Under the pieces are notes generated by a model that had not been told where the DNA came from, made no database searches, and saw nothing but the letters and a program-made list of their open reading frames with translations. DNA of 64,000 nucleotides from Galbula dea. Taxonomy: Eukaryota > Chordata > Aves > Piciformes > Galbulidae. The stretch is taken from the NCBI GenBank assembly GCA_013399015.1, contig VWZX01002400.1:1330909-1394908 (forward strand), written 5' to 3'. The position numbers and the translations under genes were made by a program. Below, one piece after another: positions 11,546-22,556 of the stretch (within the stretch, counting starts at the first letter, position 1; every line of letters begins with the position of its first letter).

Positions 11546-12279
11546 ATTTTTTTTTTGGGGGGGGGGTGATTGCAAAGCAAGAATTTAATTACTGCAAAGA
11601 AAGCATGAGGGCACTGTCTTGAGGGCTGTGGGAAACAAAGGCAAGTAGAGCATCCAGCTTTGCTCAAGGAGGCCTAAGAGCAAGACATTGTCTGGAGCAA
11701 ATCACCACCACATAAGGACAAGAAAAGGGGACCTGAAGGACACCTCTGTCTTGGCCAAATATGGTCATGGAAAGCCAAGAAGATGCCAGCAGCCTGAATT
11801 TCAATGTCATCTTGGAGACATGCTCTACAGAGGTGGCATGCCAAGGCAGCAAGCAGGAGTTTTGGAGTGAAGGAAAGCCTGGGGGACACAAACAGGTTGG
11901 GTCATCTCAACCCATAGCATGAAGATGGGGAACAGACTGAGTTTGTCCATGCAGGACAAGGCTCCTTGGAGCAACACAGTCAAATACTGACTTTTCTCCT
12001 TAAAATAGCTTCCTACACAGCCAGTCAAGGCCTCTCTTTCAGGCTGTCTCTTTAGGGGTGGGGACACACACACACATAATCTGCATCTCAACCCATTTCT
12101 TCTTCCAAACTGATTATTCCTCCACTGGAGCCTTCATCATCTGTAGGCTACCAGAGCCATTCACCAGCAATCTCAGCACTCCGTGGTTTCACCTCGTCAG
12201 CAGAGGAGGGATTTGGGAATCCTCTTTTCCCCTCCCTGCCTCCAAGCCTTTGTCTGCTGGGAGATTTCTCCTCTCTAAG

Positions 12280-12480
12280 CCTCAGTTTCCCTGTAAAGTC
12301 GAGATAATGATGTGCATTTAGCTTGCAAATGGCTTTGATCTCTCCTGTCGAAGGGTGTTCTGCAAGACTTAATTACATGTGTCACCACCAGCCTTTGCTG
12401 CACACATTAAAGTATCTTAAGCCACAGAGGAGATCTGTGCAGGGAGAATTAAATGTGCAAAGTGCTCATCTGAGTCCTGC
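12280..12480. promoter_or_regulatory. Candidate conserved non-coding element
   Basis: The block has balanced composition, retained CpGs ('gtcgagataatg', 'ctgtcgaaggg') and motif-like words such as 'cttaattacatgtgtcacc' and 'aattaaatgtgc'. It reads like an ancient conserved element, not decayed intergenic DNA. It has not been tested by alignment. Confidence 0.28.
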
Positions 12481-12587
12481 AGTTTTGAAGAGGGCTGGTG
12501 AAGTTTTGCAGCTGATAAGTAGCTTTGAGAAACTCCTCAGCACTTCTGCCTACGTCACCATGGCTTTTCCCTTCCACAGTAAAATGT

Positions 12588-12843
12588 AGGACAAGGGCTG
12601 ATGGTTTGAAACTGAAAGAGGAAAGATTTAGACTAGGAAGGAAGAAATTTTTCACACTGAGGGTGGTGAGAGCCTGTCCCAGGTTGCCCAGAGAGATGGG
12701 AGATGTCCCATCCCAGGCCAGGTTGTCTGGGGCTGTGAGCAACCTGCTCCAGTTGCAGATGTCCCCTGATCAGTGCAAGGGAGTTGGACTAGATGACCTT
12801 TGCAGGTCCCTTCCCACCCAAACCATTCTGTGATGCTATGACA
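12588..12843 (+). mobile_element. CR1 LINE 3' fragment, group A
   Basis: About 255 bases. The ORF2 C-terminus is readable in one frame, with LKEERFRLGRKKFFTLRVV near 12612-12670. The tail 'gttggactagatgacctttg' leads to 'ccattctgtgatgctatg' at 12825-12842. Confidence 0.94.
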
Positions 12844-14154
12844 TATCAGAAGTGTTGCAAAAGCATCAAATATTCATTAAATACCCCAAAGCTGGGGGGT
12901 GGAGGGGAGGAACCTGCACCTAGCCAAGCTGGATGATGCATTTCCCCAGCAGCATGGCCTTGAGGAGATGAATATTGCAAAGACATCCAAGATCATTTGC
13001 ATCCTTCTGCCCACGACTTTCCTCCCCATCAACCATCTGCTACCCTTCAAGGGCTTGTGCTCTTTGGGGAGAGGTTTAGTTTCCAAGGCTGGAAACAGTA
13101 AGAGGAGATAGAATGAGAACAACAGAAAAAAAAAATCCAGGAGCATTTTGGAGGTCAAGGATGGAGCCAACCCAACACACTCCAAACATCCTTTTCCGAA
13201 GGGTTTTGCACCCACATTAGCAAAGACAGAGAGAAAAGGAGGGAGAAGGCCCCAAAATGCAAAGAAAACTAGGAAAATTAGGAAGGGAAAGGATGAGCAA
13301 AACACTTCCCAGGGAAAAACATCCCCTCCCCAGTTCCCACCAGCATGGCAGTGGGCAGGTTAGCAACAGGCAGTGGCAAAAGGCTGGGCAAGAGCCAGGG
13401 GGGGCAATTATTTTGGGGTAGAGAGGAGCGTGGCTTGAGAAACTCGTTGCCATCCTTTGTGGCTCTTTAATGAACCTTTAAACATGCCAGAAAATAAAAG
13501 AAAAAACCAACCCAAAAAAATAATAAACCAAAGAGGAAGGGAAGTGAAAAGCTCTCATTAAGGCTTTTGGCAGATCTGATTAGTGGTTTTAGAGCTCTAA
13601 ACAACCATTTAATTGGTAAATCCTCCTGCAGCCAAGGCAAAGAAAGGGCTGGGCACAAAAGAGGACTGTTTTCCTGGTGGTTGGAGAGCTGGTCCCTTCC
13701 TCCCCAGGGAGAGGGCAGGGCTGGGTGATGGCATTGCCAGGAAAACCCAAATATCCTGCAACAACTCCCCTCCCCATCCTTGAATCCTGCTCCCCCCTCA
13801 GCATTGCTTCAGCTTTGCACTTCTTGTCCAGCAGAGATGTTTCATATCACAACAGGAGAAAGTACATTCAGCTTTCAGCAGGGAGCTTCCCTAAAAGCAG
13901 GGGGTTGGTGCTTGGGGATAATTTAGGCTGATGCTGAAGGTTGGGGGCTGCATCCCTGGCTACATCTGCAAATGGTGGATGGCAGCTTGATTCAGCTCTG
14001 AGAAGCTTCACAATAAAGTAAAGCAATTAAAAACCCCAGAAATAACAAACTCCAGGCATGCAGGTGAAGCCTGGAAGTGCACCCAGCTCAAATCTGTCTC
14101 CATTTGGAGATGGCTGAGACCTTTCTTCTCTCAATCTTTGGTATATTAAGGGTG
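12844..14154. other. Unique sequence without a recognisable gene
   Basis: No exon can be supported. A/C-rich tracts occur at 13495-13530. The AT-containing block 13545-13625 ('ctcattaaggcttttggcag', 'ctgattagtggttttagag', 'catttaattggtaaatcc') could be a small conserved element. Confidence 0.4.
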
Positions 14155-14742
14155 CATTCAGAAGAGTGTGAGCAGCAGGGCAGAGGAGGTTCTCCTCCCC
14201 CTCTACTCTGCCCTACTCAGGCCACAGCTGGAGTCCTGGCTCCAGTTCTGGGCTCCCCAGTTCCAGAGAGACAAGGAACTACTGGAGAGAGTCCAGCAGA
14301 AGCTCCCAAGGTGCTGAGAGCACTGGAGCATCTGTGGCAGGAGGAAAGGCTGAGAGCCCTGGGGCTGCTTAGTCTGGAGAAGAGCAGCCCCAGAGGGGAG
14401 CTGCTGAATGCTGAGCAAGAGCTGCAGGCTGGGGACAAGAGGCTGGGGCCAGACTCTGCTCAGTGGTGGCCAGGACCAGGCCATGGGGCACTGGGCACCA
14501 GCTGGAAGCCAGGAGGTTCCATCTGAGCAGGAGGAGAAGCTTGTTTGGTGTGAGGGTGGAGCCCTGGCCCAGGCTTTGCAGAGAGGTTATGGAGTCTCCT
14601 TGTGTGGAGAGATTGCCAAGGCAGCTGGAGGTGATGCTGGGCAAGCTGCTGTGGGTGACCCTGCTGGAGCAGAGGGGTTGGACTGAACGATCCCCAGAGG
14701 CCCCTTCCAACCCCAGCCAGGCTGGGATTCAGGGATTCTGTG
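14155..14742 (+). mobile_element. CR1 LINE, group C, 5'-truncated
   Basis: A readable ORF2 remnant with WQEERLRALGLLSLEKSSPR at about 14331-14390, then a frame break before ARRFHLSRRRSLFGVRV. The 3' end is 'gggattctgtggtg' at about 14742. The frame break lies at the same place in the two other group C copies. A 'gccaggaccaggccatggg' expansion near 14470 is specific to this copy. Confidence 0.93.
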
Positions 14743-17224
14743 GTGTCCCAGAGAAAGCAAACTTCTCCAAGGCAGCTGAGCACATCCCTCATTCTCTGAC
14801 TCAGGCAGCAGCCTGATTTAGCTGCTCTCCCCCACACACCTCGTGTACCCCAGAACACTGTGAGCTCTCCCTGTTTCCCTGTGACTCAGCACCCTCCATG
14901 TTTCCACACTCCCTTCTCAACTCAACTCTCCCCATTCCCACTTTGGCAGCAAACCCTATCTCAGGTGACTACAAGCAGTGGTGTGAGAGCTGCTGTTGGG
15001 GTGATATTCCCTGGACAACTGGGGTTTGTAAGGATGATCCTCACCCCCCATCAGCCTCCCCTCAAAATCACTGCAAGGCTACAGCAGCATCCTGTGCCAA
15101 GGGATGCCTTCCAGCAGGGTTGTGATGCCATCTCTGGCACAGCACAAGCTTTGACCTTTTATTTCCCCAGCTCATCATCATCTTTCCTATTCCAGCTTCA
15201 TTTCCTCCATCTCCAACCCTCACTGCCCTATTCCCAGCTCGGGATGTGCCTCCCTCCAAGACAGCTTCCATGGCCCCAGTTCCATCCATCCTCAGATGGG
15301 CTGCTCCTTCCACCAGCATCCCTAAAACCAGGGTCCTTAATGGTGAGCTGCTGGACCATAGCTGATGAAAGGAAGCAGCAGCAAAGCATCTCTTGGTGTT
15401 TCTACTCCCTGGAACTGTTTCCATGCAAACTGTGCTCCAGGGAATTTGGGATCCTCAGCTCCTGCTGCCACTTCAGTCTCTCCCTGCCTGCCTTCGCCCC
15501 AGCCCGTAACGCTGCGCCAGGGATTCATTTGGCCTGGTGCCTTCCTTTCCATCCTTGGCCTTGAATGTCCTTTGAGCTCCTCTTAAAAAGAGATTGATGA
15601 AGAGGAAATGACTCCAAGTCCTTTTAGCCAGCACTGGTTTTGACACTGAGAAAAAGAAAGGGCAGGATGACAGTGCCTGAGTCAAACAGTTGCCAAGTTA
15701 ATTCCTCTGCTAGAAATGGGGTTGGATTTGGGGTATTTGGTTGTTTTAGATAGAAACCCATCCTGCCTTAATTCTCTAATTACTCAGGCTTGTTTTCCTG
15801 AGGGCACACCAATCAGATCTGTGAGGAGGCAAAATTCCTTTGGGCCCACATCCCAGCACAAAGGGGATGAAGAAAAACACCCAAATGAGTGTAAGAGACC
15901 CCTGAAAGCTAAGAAATCCCTCTTAAACTGCATGAGAATGTGGAGTGAGAGGGAATTTGGGCTTGGGTACCTGGCAGCAGGCAGGAGTGGGGTGTGGGCA
16001 GGATGGGAGCAGCACCAGTGCCTGCTGGCTGCTGGCCACAGCCTTGGGAAATGGCATTAGAGCTGCCACAGAACTGCTGCTAATGCATTAATGTTCCATT
16101 TAGGATCAGGAGCATTGATCCTTCCCCCAATAACTCATTCAAGCCCTCAGTAGGTTAATATCATTTCCCTGTGCTTGGAAATCTTCCTGTTGCCAGCAGC
16201 TCTCTGCAGCCCCATCCATGTGATGAAGGTGTCAGGGCTCAGTGCTCCATTGCCTCTCCAGCTCTGCAGTGCTGCCCTTTAGTCCTGGCAGAGCATCATC
16301 ACTGCCAAGGGTTTGACCCCAAAAAAAGAGTGAAATATGGAAGCCTCAAAACCCAGAGAGCTCAAAGTACAGCTCCTGAGGATGCTGTCTCAGCTGGACA
16401 CCTCACCCCTGCAATGCTTGCTCTTGATTTTGCTCTAAGGGGGGAGAAGTTCTTATCGTTGGTGGCCTTAACTTGACAGTGACACCAGCCCTGCTGTCAC
16501 CCCAGGGCATCTTAATTGCTTTGCTGGTGCAAAACCACCCCCAAAACCTTCCAAATTTCCTGCCAGATTTCTCCCTCTCCTGCTTTTCCACAGCAGCATC
16601 ATTAACCCTACCCCTTGCCTCAGCTTTAATAGGGACAGATCTGGATGAAGCATCCCACCAAGGGGGGGGGGAGAAAAAAACCCAAACAAAACCCAACCCT
16701 ACCCCACACAGGCACTAAACTGGCAGAAATCTCCCCAAAATGCTTGCTTGCAGCATCCCAGCTGCTGCCTGCAGACCCAAGGAGCTTCCCACTCCTGCAG
16801 CAATCCCTTTTGGCTGGTGGGTGAAGCCATTCCCACCTTAGCCAGCACTTTGGCACACAAGGCTTTATATAACCCCATGATATTCAGATGTTCCAGCCCC
16901 CATAGGCTGCCTATAAATAAGGAAGAGAGCTGGGAAACCAATCCCACTAGGACCTGGTGGGGGAGGAATCCACCCCCTGCACCCACATGCAGCTACATCT
17001 CCCTGGGGGAAGAAAAAGAGGGGCCTCATGTGGCTTGAATTCAGCCCAGCAGTCCCCCAGGATGTTACCCCCATGGAGCAGGTAAGGAACAGCCCCCTAA
17101 AGCCCTGCAAGTTTTGGGGTTAGTTGCCTTTCTGCTCCCCAAGGGGAGGCTGCATTGCCCACCCTGCTCAGGAGTTGAGTCTGATGATGAGCACGGAAAG
17201 AAAAACCCCAAAACCTAACACCTA

Positions 17225-17412
17225 GAACCTCCCCACCCTTCCCAAATCCTGCTTCCAGAGCCAAAAAACTTCCTTCTGAATCCAAAAAGCCTGGCTCCAA
17301 AGCCCCAAATTCCCTTTCTGCCTCTCAAAATCCTCACTCCAACCCCCAAAATTCTCTTTCTGTACCTCAAATCCTTCACTCTAAAGCCCAAAAGCCTCTT
17401 TTCTGAACCCAA
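17225..17412 (+). repeat. C/A-rich minisatellite, ~42-bp unit (21-bp half-units)
   Basis: Units of the type 'ttccctttctgcctctcaaaa' followed by 'tcctcactccaacccccaaaa' recur about four to five times with moderate divergence. The + strand is strongly pyrimidine-plus-A, with almost no G. Confidence 0.85.
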
Positions 17413-17454
17413 AACCACTCCAATGTTGGCATGCAAATTGGTGGAGGTGCCACA

Positions 17455-17592
17455 GGAGAGAACAGGTGGATTTGGGGAGGAAAAAGAGATTAATTTGGGG
17501 AGGAAAAATATTTTTGGGGAGGAAAATGATGGATTTGGAGTGGGAAAAGATGGATTTGGGAGGAATCAGGTGGATTTGGCCTTGGGCAGGGT
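17455..17592 (+). repeat. G/A-rich minisatellite, ~22-28-bp unit
   Basis: Units 'ggatttggggaggaaaa' with variable spacers recur about six times. The + strand is almost pure purine plus T. It is the opposite strand bias to the C/A-rich array 40 bases to the left. Confidence 0.85.
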
Positions 17593-18619
17593 AAGTGGAA
17601 AGAGGAAGAGGATGCTGAGGAAAGCTTTGAAGCTAATTTTTGCTTAAATCAGGTCTGAGCTGAACAAAGTGCCCAGATTTACTCAAATATTACTGATTTC
17701 CTTCATCCCAGACAGCAAAATTCCATTTATCTCCTCCTCCTCTTTGCATTTCTCTGGGATTGATACATTTTAAGGTTAAAACCCATAAAAGGCCTTTTTC
17801 TACCCCCATGAACCTTCCTGGCTCCTTCTAAGCTGCTTTAATTTCCCAACAAGATTTATTCCAGCTACTTTTGCTCCTGCTACTGATGATCCTGACTCTG
17901 GAATTGTCACCAGAGGATTTGGACTCCTTTCAATGCTCCAAAACTGCAATGGGCAAAAGGGACTGATAGGGACAAAGAAATCCTCCAGCCTTTCCAAAAC
18001 CAAACCCCATATTTCTGCTAATTCCCCATGTTCTCCCACCACTGAGGCCTCAGGGGTGGTTGTAGTCCTCTACCATGCAGCAGTTTTCCCAATATCTCTC
18101 CAAATATCTGCTTTTTCATGTTATTTCTGGTGATTTGAGAACAGTAAACCTGCTCCTGGGAGGCAGTTTGGGGTAAAAATTCCCATTTTAAAGGCAAAGA
18201 GGGAGGTCAAACACAACCAACCCTGATAAGCCCTGTTGAGAGAGATGGAACCTTGTCTTTAGTGGGGTTAAAACCAAAACTGATGGGGAAAAAACATAGA
18301 GAGATGAGATAAGGAGAAGTTAATTGAGGTCTGTATATGTTGTGTGTCCCCCAGATGAAATAATTTGGGATAAAGCAGAATAAAATGTGCCCCCACCTCA
18401 CAAAATGCCAATGGTTTCTGCTCCCTCAAGCCCAGCAAACCCCAGAAGGACAGGACCAGGGGAGAGGTTTCTCCTCATGACATTAATAAATACTTCTATC
18501 CCAAATGAAGGAGGAATATTATATATATCATCTCCAAAAAGTCCAAAAGTTTTTAAAAATGATTAGTTCAACCTCTGCATTTCACTGTGGCTTCAACAAC
18601 ACTGAAATGTATCCTGGCA

Positions 18620-19222
18620 TTACAGCCTGGCTTGGAGCAGCACTAGTGTGGGCAGCAGGGCTAGGGCAGGGATTGGCCTCCTGCACTGGCCACTGGGGAG
18701 GCCACAGCTCCAATCCTGGGCTCAGTTTTGGGCTCCTCACTCCAAGAAGGACATGGAGGCGCTGGAGTGTGTCCAGAGAAGGGCAAGGAAGGTGGGGAAG
18801 GGTCTAGAGCACAAGTGTTGTGAGGAGCAGCTGAGGGACCTGGAGTTGGTTAGGCTGGAGAAGAGGAGGCTCAAGGGAGACCTTCTCCCTCTCTGCAGCT
18901 CCCTGAAAGGAGGTTGGAGCCAGGTGGGGGTTGGTCTCTTCTCCCAGGGAACAAGTGATAGGAGAAGAGGAAACAGCCTCAGGTTGCACCAGGGGAGGTT
19001 CAGGTTGGACATTAGGAATAATTTTTTCCCCAGGAGGACTGTCAAGCCTCAGCCCAAGCTGCCCAGGGCAGTGGTGGAGTCACCATCCCTGGAGGGATGG
19101 AGAAGCCCTGGAGATGTGGTGCTGAGGGCCATGGCTTCATGGGGCTGTGGCAGTGTTAGGTCAATGCTTGGACTTGGTGACCTCTAAGGCCTTCTCCAAG
19201 CCAAGTGACTATGACTGTGATT
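18620..19222 (+). mobile_element. CR1 LINE, group B, best-preserved ORF2 C-terminus of its group
   Basis: One frame stays open from about 18648 to 19187 (179 codons). It includes QFWAPHSKKDMEALECVQRR, GLEHKCCEEQLRDLELVRLE and a C-terminal GGSGWTL-type region in a neighbouring frame. Upstream residues of the ORF2 protein lie in a different frame, as in the other group B copies. The 3' end is 'gactatgactgtgattccc' near 19222, a degenerate octamer set. Confidence 0.94.
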
Positions 19223-19971
19223 CCCTCCTGCCTTATGTCTTCATTTATACCCTGCAGAAGACCCTAAACTTTAAACACAATTGCCTGAACAAAACCAGAA
19301 TAAATCCTTGACTGGATTTTTGCCTTCTCCTCCCCCTCCAAGCTGGAATCTCTCTCCCTTGACCTTCATCACCCCTTGTGCTCCTCCTCTTCCTCCCCCT
19401 ACAGCCGCTGGGGCCACGCTGAGCCCATTAAAGGAACCTTTGGCTGTAAATCATTTGCTTTGCAGCCTGCTGAACTGCCTGGTCAAGAAGGCAGAAGACT
19501 GATGGAAGTCTTAGTTAAACATTTGGGAAGTCATTTGGGGCTGTTTAAAGTCTTTCCTCATTTGCCACCAGTCGAGCCGAAGGCCTGAAAGGAAGACAGA
19601 TAACAGGAATCAAGCTGCTAATTGGCACCTTTTTCCCTGTCTTTGACCAATTTGGAGGCTTAATCATGATGGATAAGGTGGAGATGAAGGCTGAGTGAGT
19701 GCCAGGGTGAGGGACAGGAGTATCCATCCCTCCTCCATCCCTATCCCCAGCCTGGTTTGCTGTGTGTCCATCGGCACCTGCTGCCACATTCCAGCATGGA
19801 TGCTGTGGTTTGCTCCTGGTGGCTGTCTCCTGGGGAAGGGGACATCTCACTGGGCAGGAGCAGAACCCTGGGAGCAGTTTGGCAGCCTACAAATGGCAAA
19901 CATCCTGAGTTTAAATTATTATTTATTTTTAAGAAGTCTTTGGAGATTTGACTAAGCAAGCAGGACACGGG
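19223..19971. other. Unique sequence with candidate exon or conserved element
   Basis: No gene can be named. The central part (19380-19680) is distinct from the flanks and is listed separately. From 19690 to 19970 I see nothing recognisable. Confidence 0.4.
19405..19588 (+). other. Possible terminal coding exon or conserved non-coding element
   Basis: A long polypyrimidine tract (19380-19400) ends in 'acag' at 19401-19404, a textbook 3' splice site. It is followed by an open frame of 61 codons (19406-19588, stop TGA) beginning RWGHAEPIKGTFGCKSF. The composition is balanced, unlike the spurious frames elsewhere. No branch to an upstream exon or donor site can be shown, and I do not recognise the peptide. 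The adjoining 19590-19680 also looks conserved ('gctgctaattggcacc', 'ggcttaatcatgatgg'), which favours a conserved element over coding sequence. Confidence 0.22.
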
Positions 19972-20638
19972 AGGGAGAAGGAGCTGGGAGTGCTGGGGGG
20001 TAAGAAGCTCACCATGAGGCAGCAATGTGGCCTTGGGGCCAAGAAGGCCAATGGTGTCCTGGGGTGCATGAAGAAGAGTGTGAGCAGCAGGGCAGAGGAG
20101 GTTCTCCTCCCCCTCTACTCTGCCCTACTCAGGCCACAGCTGGAGTCCTGGCTCCAGTTCTGGGCTCCCCAGGTCCAGAGAGACAAGGAACTACTGGAGA
20201 GAGTCCAGCAGAGGCTCCCAAGGTGCTGAGGGCACTGCAGCATCTGTGGCAGGAGGAAAGGCTGAGAGCCCTGGGGCTGCTGAGCCTGGAGAAGAGCAGC
20301 CCCAGAGGGGAGCTGCTCAATGCTGAGCAAGAGCTGCAGGCTGGGGACAAGAGGCTGGGGCCAGACTCTGCTCAGTGGTGGCCAGGGGCACTGGGCAGCA
20401 ACTGGAAGCCAGGAGGTTCCAGCTAAGCAGGAGGAGAAGCTTGTTTGGTGTGAGGGTGTTGGAGCCCTGGCCCAGGCTGCCCAGGGAGGTTGTGGAGTCT
20501 CCTTGTGTGGAGAGATTGCCAAGGCAGCTGGAGGTGATGCTGGGCAAGCTGCTGTGGGTGCCCCTGCTGGAGCATGGGGGTTGGGCTGGCTGATCCCCAG
20601 AGGTCCCTTCCAACCCCCAAGAGGCTGGGAGTCTGTGA
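19972..20638 (+). mobile_element. CR1 LINE, group C, 5'-truncated, longest of its group
   Basis: It starts in the segment equivalent to ELGVLGGKKLTMRQQCGLGA and continues NGVLGCMKKSVSSRAEEVLL (about 20050-20110). It then shows WQEERLRALGLLSLEKSSPR (20247-20306) and, in another frame, EARRFQLSRRRSLFGVRVLE. The end is at 'gagtctgtgaag' (20638). It is a close sister of the copies at 14155 and 32235. Confidence 0.93.
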
Positions 20639-21572
20639 AGCACCAGGTAGGACATTACAAGAGTCTTGACCTGCCCCAAAAACCCAAGATGCCCATCCCT
20701 GACTGGGATATTTTGGCACTTTGGGGTGTTTTTAGTGGGAAAAACACAGTTTGTCACTAATTGCCAGGAGCTAAACCTCATGCAATCAATTTTCCACATG
20801 GATTCAGGGTGGGTTTCCTACTGATGATCCTTTCCACAATCTTGCAGCCACCTCCTGTGCTGCCTGGCTGCAGCCCATGGCCACTAGCAGCCAGACTCAG
20901 GAATATTGAGGTGATTTGGGCTATTTCCAGGCAAAACCACACAACACTTCTTGAGCATCCTTGCCAAGGAGCTCAGCATCCCACAGCTCCATCAAAGAAG
21001 AGGCAACAAACTAAGTAGTTTGGGTCTAAAATGCAGGAAATCAGGGCTGAGCTGCTTCATCCAAAAAAAATCTCATCTGTTGGGTTCTGTCTCAATTCCC
21101 CAGGGATGAGCTGAGGTAGGGAAGTGATTTTGGGGCCAAGCATCACACTTGGTCCCTGGGCTAGTCCCCATAACCTCTTCATCTGAGCACAGTGTAGCCT
21201 TGGAAGGCTTTGGTCCCTCTCTTATTTTTCTACACCATGGGGCATAGCTTGATTCATGGAGATTTGCATCGATTTGGCCATAAAATGTTATGAATTCTGC
21301 TTGGGGGAGGGGAAAAATAATAAGAAGAAAAATAAATAACATTGATCTGCTGCTGAATTTGGTGCTGAGCTGAGAGAGCTCAGAAGGAAGACCCCAGGAT
21401 TTATGCTGAAGTTGCAGGAGATTAACCTTCTCTGGGTTTTTTAATATATATATATATATTGGCCTGTTTTTACTGGTTTTTATGCAAGCTGCTGCAGTGT
21501 TTGAGAGCTCCTATCTCTCCTGGCCATCTAATGGTTTGGGGGTTTTTTGCCTCTCTCTCACCATGGGCACCA
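20639..21572. other. Unique sequence without a recognisable gene
   Basis: No exon seen. A short (TA)n run lies at 21444-21459 and an A/T-rich patch at 21310-21345. Confidence 0.45.
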
Positions 21573-21893
21573 AAAGGGCATGGGGAGAGACTGTTTAGGA
21601 TGTCAGGTAGTGATAGGACATGGGGGAATGGATATGAACTAGAGGAGGGAAGATTTAGATTGGATATTAGGAGGAAGTTCTTCACTGTGAGGGTGAAGAA
21701 ACACTGGAACAGGTTGCCCAGAGAGGTTGTGGAAGCTCCATCCTTGGCAGTGTTTAAGGCCAGGCTGGATGGGGCTGTGGGCAACCTGATCTAGTGGGAG
21801 GTGTCCCTGGCAGGCAGGGGGGTTGGAACTAGATGGTCTTGAAGGTCCCTTCCAACCCTGACAAGTCTATGATTCTGTGACTCTATGATTCTG
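21573..21893 (+). mobile_element. CR1 LINE 3' fragment, group D, intact C-terminal frame
   Basis: The ORF2 C-terminus reads without interruption as EEGRFRLDIRRKFFTVRVKK, followed by HWNRLPREVVEAPSLAVF and a natural stop after GNLI at 21794. The 3' end has at least three octamer units ('ctatgattctgtgactctatgattctg'). The open frame and clean octamers suggest a younger or more constrained copy than groups B and C. Confidence 0.96.
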
Positions 21894-22112
21894 AAGCCTT
21901 TTTATCCTAAATAGCATCATCCAGGTCTTATTTCAGGCTCAACTATCCCAGTAACCTGATTTTTACTAGGATCTAATGGTCTGTTTGCTTCCCAACACCA
22001 TTAGGAGGAGCAGAGCTCAATTCAGCATCAACCCACGTTGGCCAAATGGGCCAAGAACCAACATTCTTGAGCAAGACAAAACAATGTCCATTTCCCCTCC
22101 CTATCCACACAC

Positions 22113-22556
22113 TTACAGAACCTTAGAATGGCCCAGGTTGGAAGGGACCTTAAAGATCATCTAGCTCCAAACCCCTGCCATGGGCAGGGATGCCACACAC
22201 CAAACCAGGTTGCCCAGGGCCACATCCAGCCTGGCCTTGAACACTGCCAGGGATGGGGCAGCCACAACCTCTTTAGGCAACCTGTTCCAGTGCCTCAGCA
22301 CCCTCTGGGTACAGAACCTCCTTCCAATCTCTGGTCTAAATCTCTCTTCCTTCAGCTTGGATCCATTCCCTCTTGTCCTGCTGCAATCTGAGCAGCTGAA
22401 AAGTCTCTCCCCTTGCAGCTTGTACCCTTCAGGTACTGAAAGGCTGCTAGAAGGTGTCCTTGGAGCCTTCTCTTCTCCAGGCTGAACAACCCCAACTCCT
22501 TCAGCTTATCCTCAGGGAGGTGCTCCAGTCCTTTGATCATCACTCCTCTCTATGGA
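22113..22556 (-). mobile_element. CR1 LINE 3' fragment, group D-like
   Basis: Minus-strand copy with its 3' tip at 22113 (complement of 'cattctaaggttctgt'), then the 'gatgatctttaaggtccc' and 'gccctgggcaacctgg' tracts. The 5' end is at 22556, inside KVIKGLEHLPEDKLKELGLF (22480-22540). Its 3' end faces the 3' end of the + copy 220 bases to the left. Confidence 0.93.

Larger units (their letters stand above)
10990..12587. other. Unique sequence with conserved-looking blocks
   Basis: No exon can be supported. Two AT-rich, homeodomain-core-bearing stretches are listed separately. The interval also contains a perfect T10G10 run at 11547-11566. Confidence 0.4.
14743..18619. other. Unique sequence, 3.9 kb, without a supported exon
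   Basis: This includes the longest open frame of the window (14860-15564, 234 codons), which I regard as spurious. It is Ser/Pro/Leu-rich, follows C/T-rich DNA, and resembles no family I know. A possible conserved block lies at 16075-16170 ('gctaatgcattaatgttcc', 'ggttaatatcatttccc'). Two adjacent minisatellites at 17.2-17.6 kb are listed separately. A perfect octamer ATGCAAAT is at 17431-17438. Confidence 0.45.

Noticed and set aside
14860..15564. Longest open frame (234 codons, + strand)
   Set aside because: Ser/Pro/Leu-rich, follows C/T-rich DNA with few stop codons, and matches no family I know. No splice context or conservation can be seen.
21444..21459. Short TA/TG dinucleotide runs (also 56060, 59986, 63940)
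   Set aside because: Too short and ordinary to be worth separate entries.
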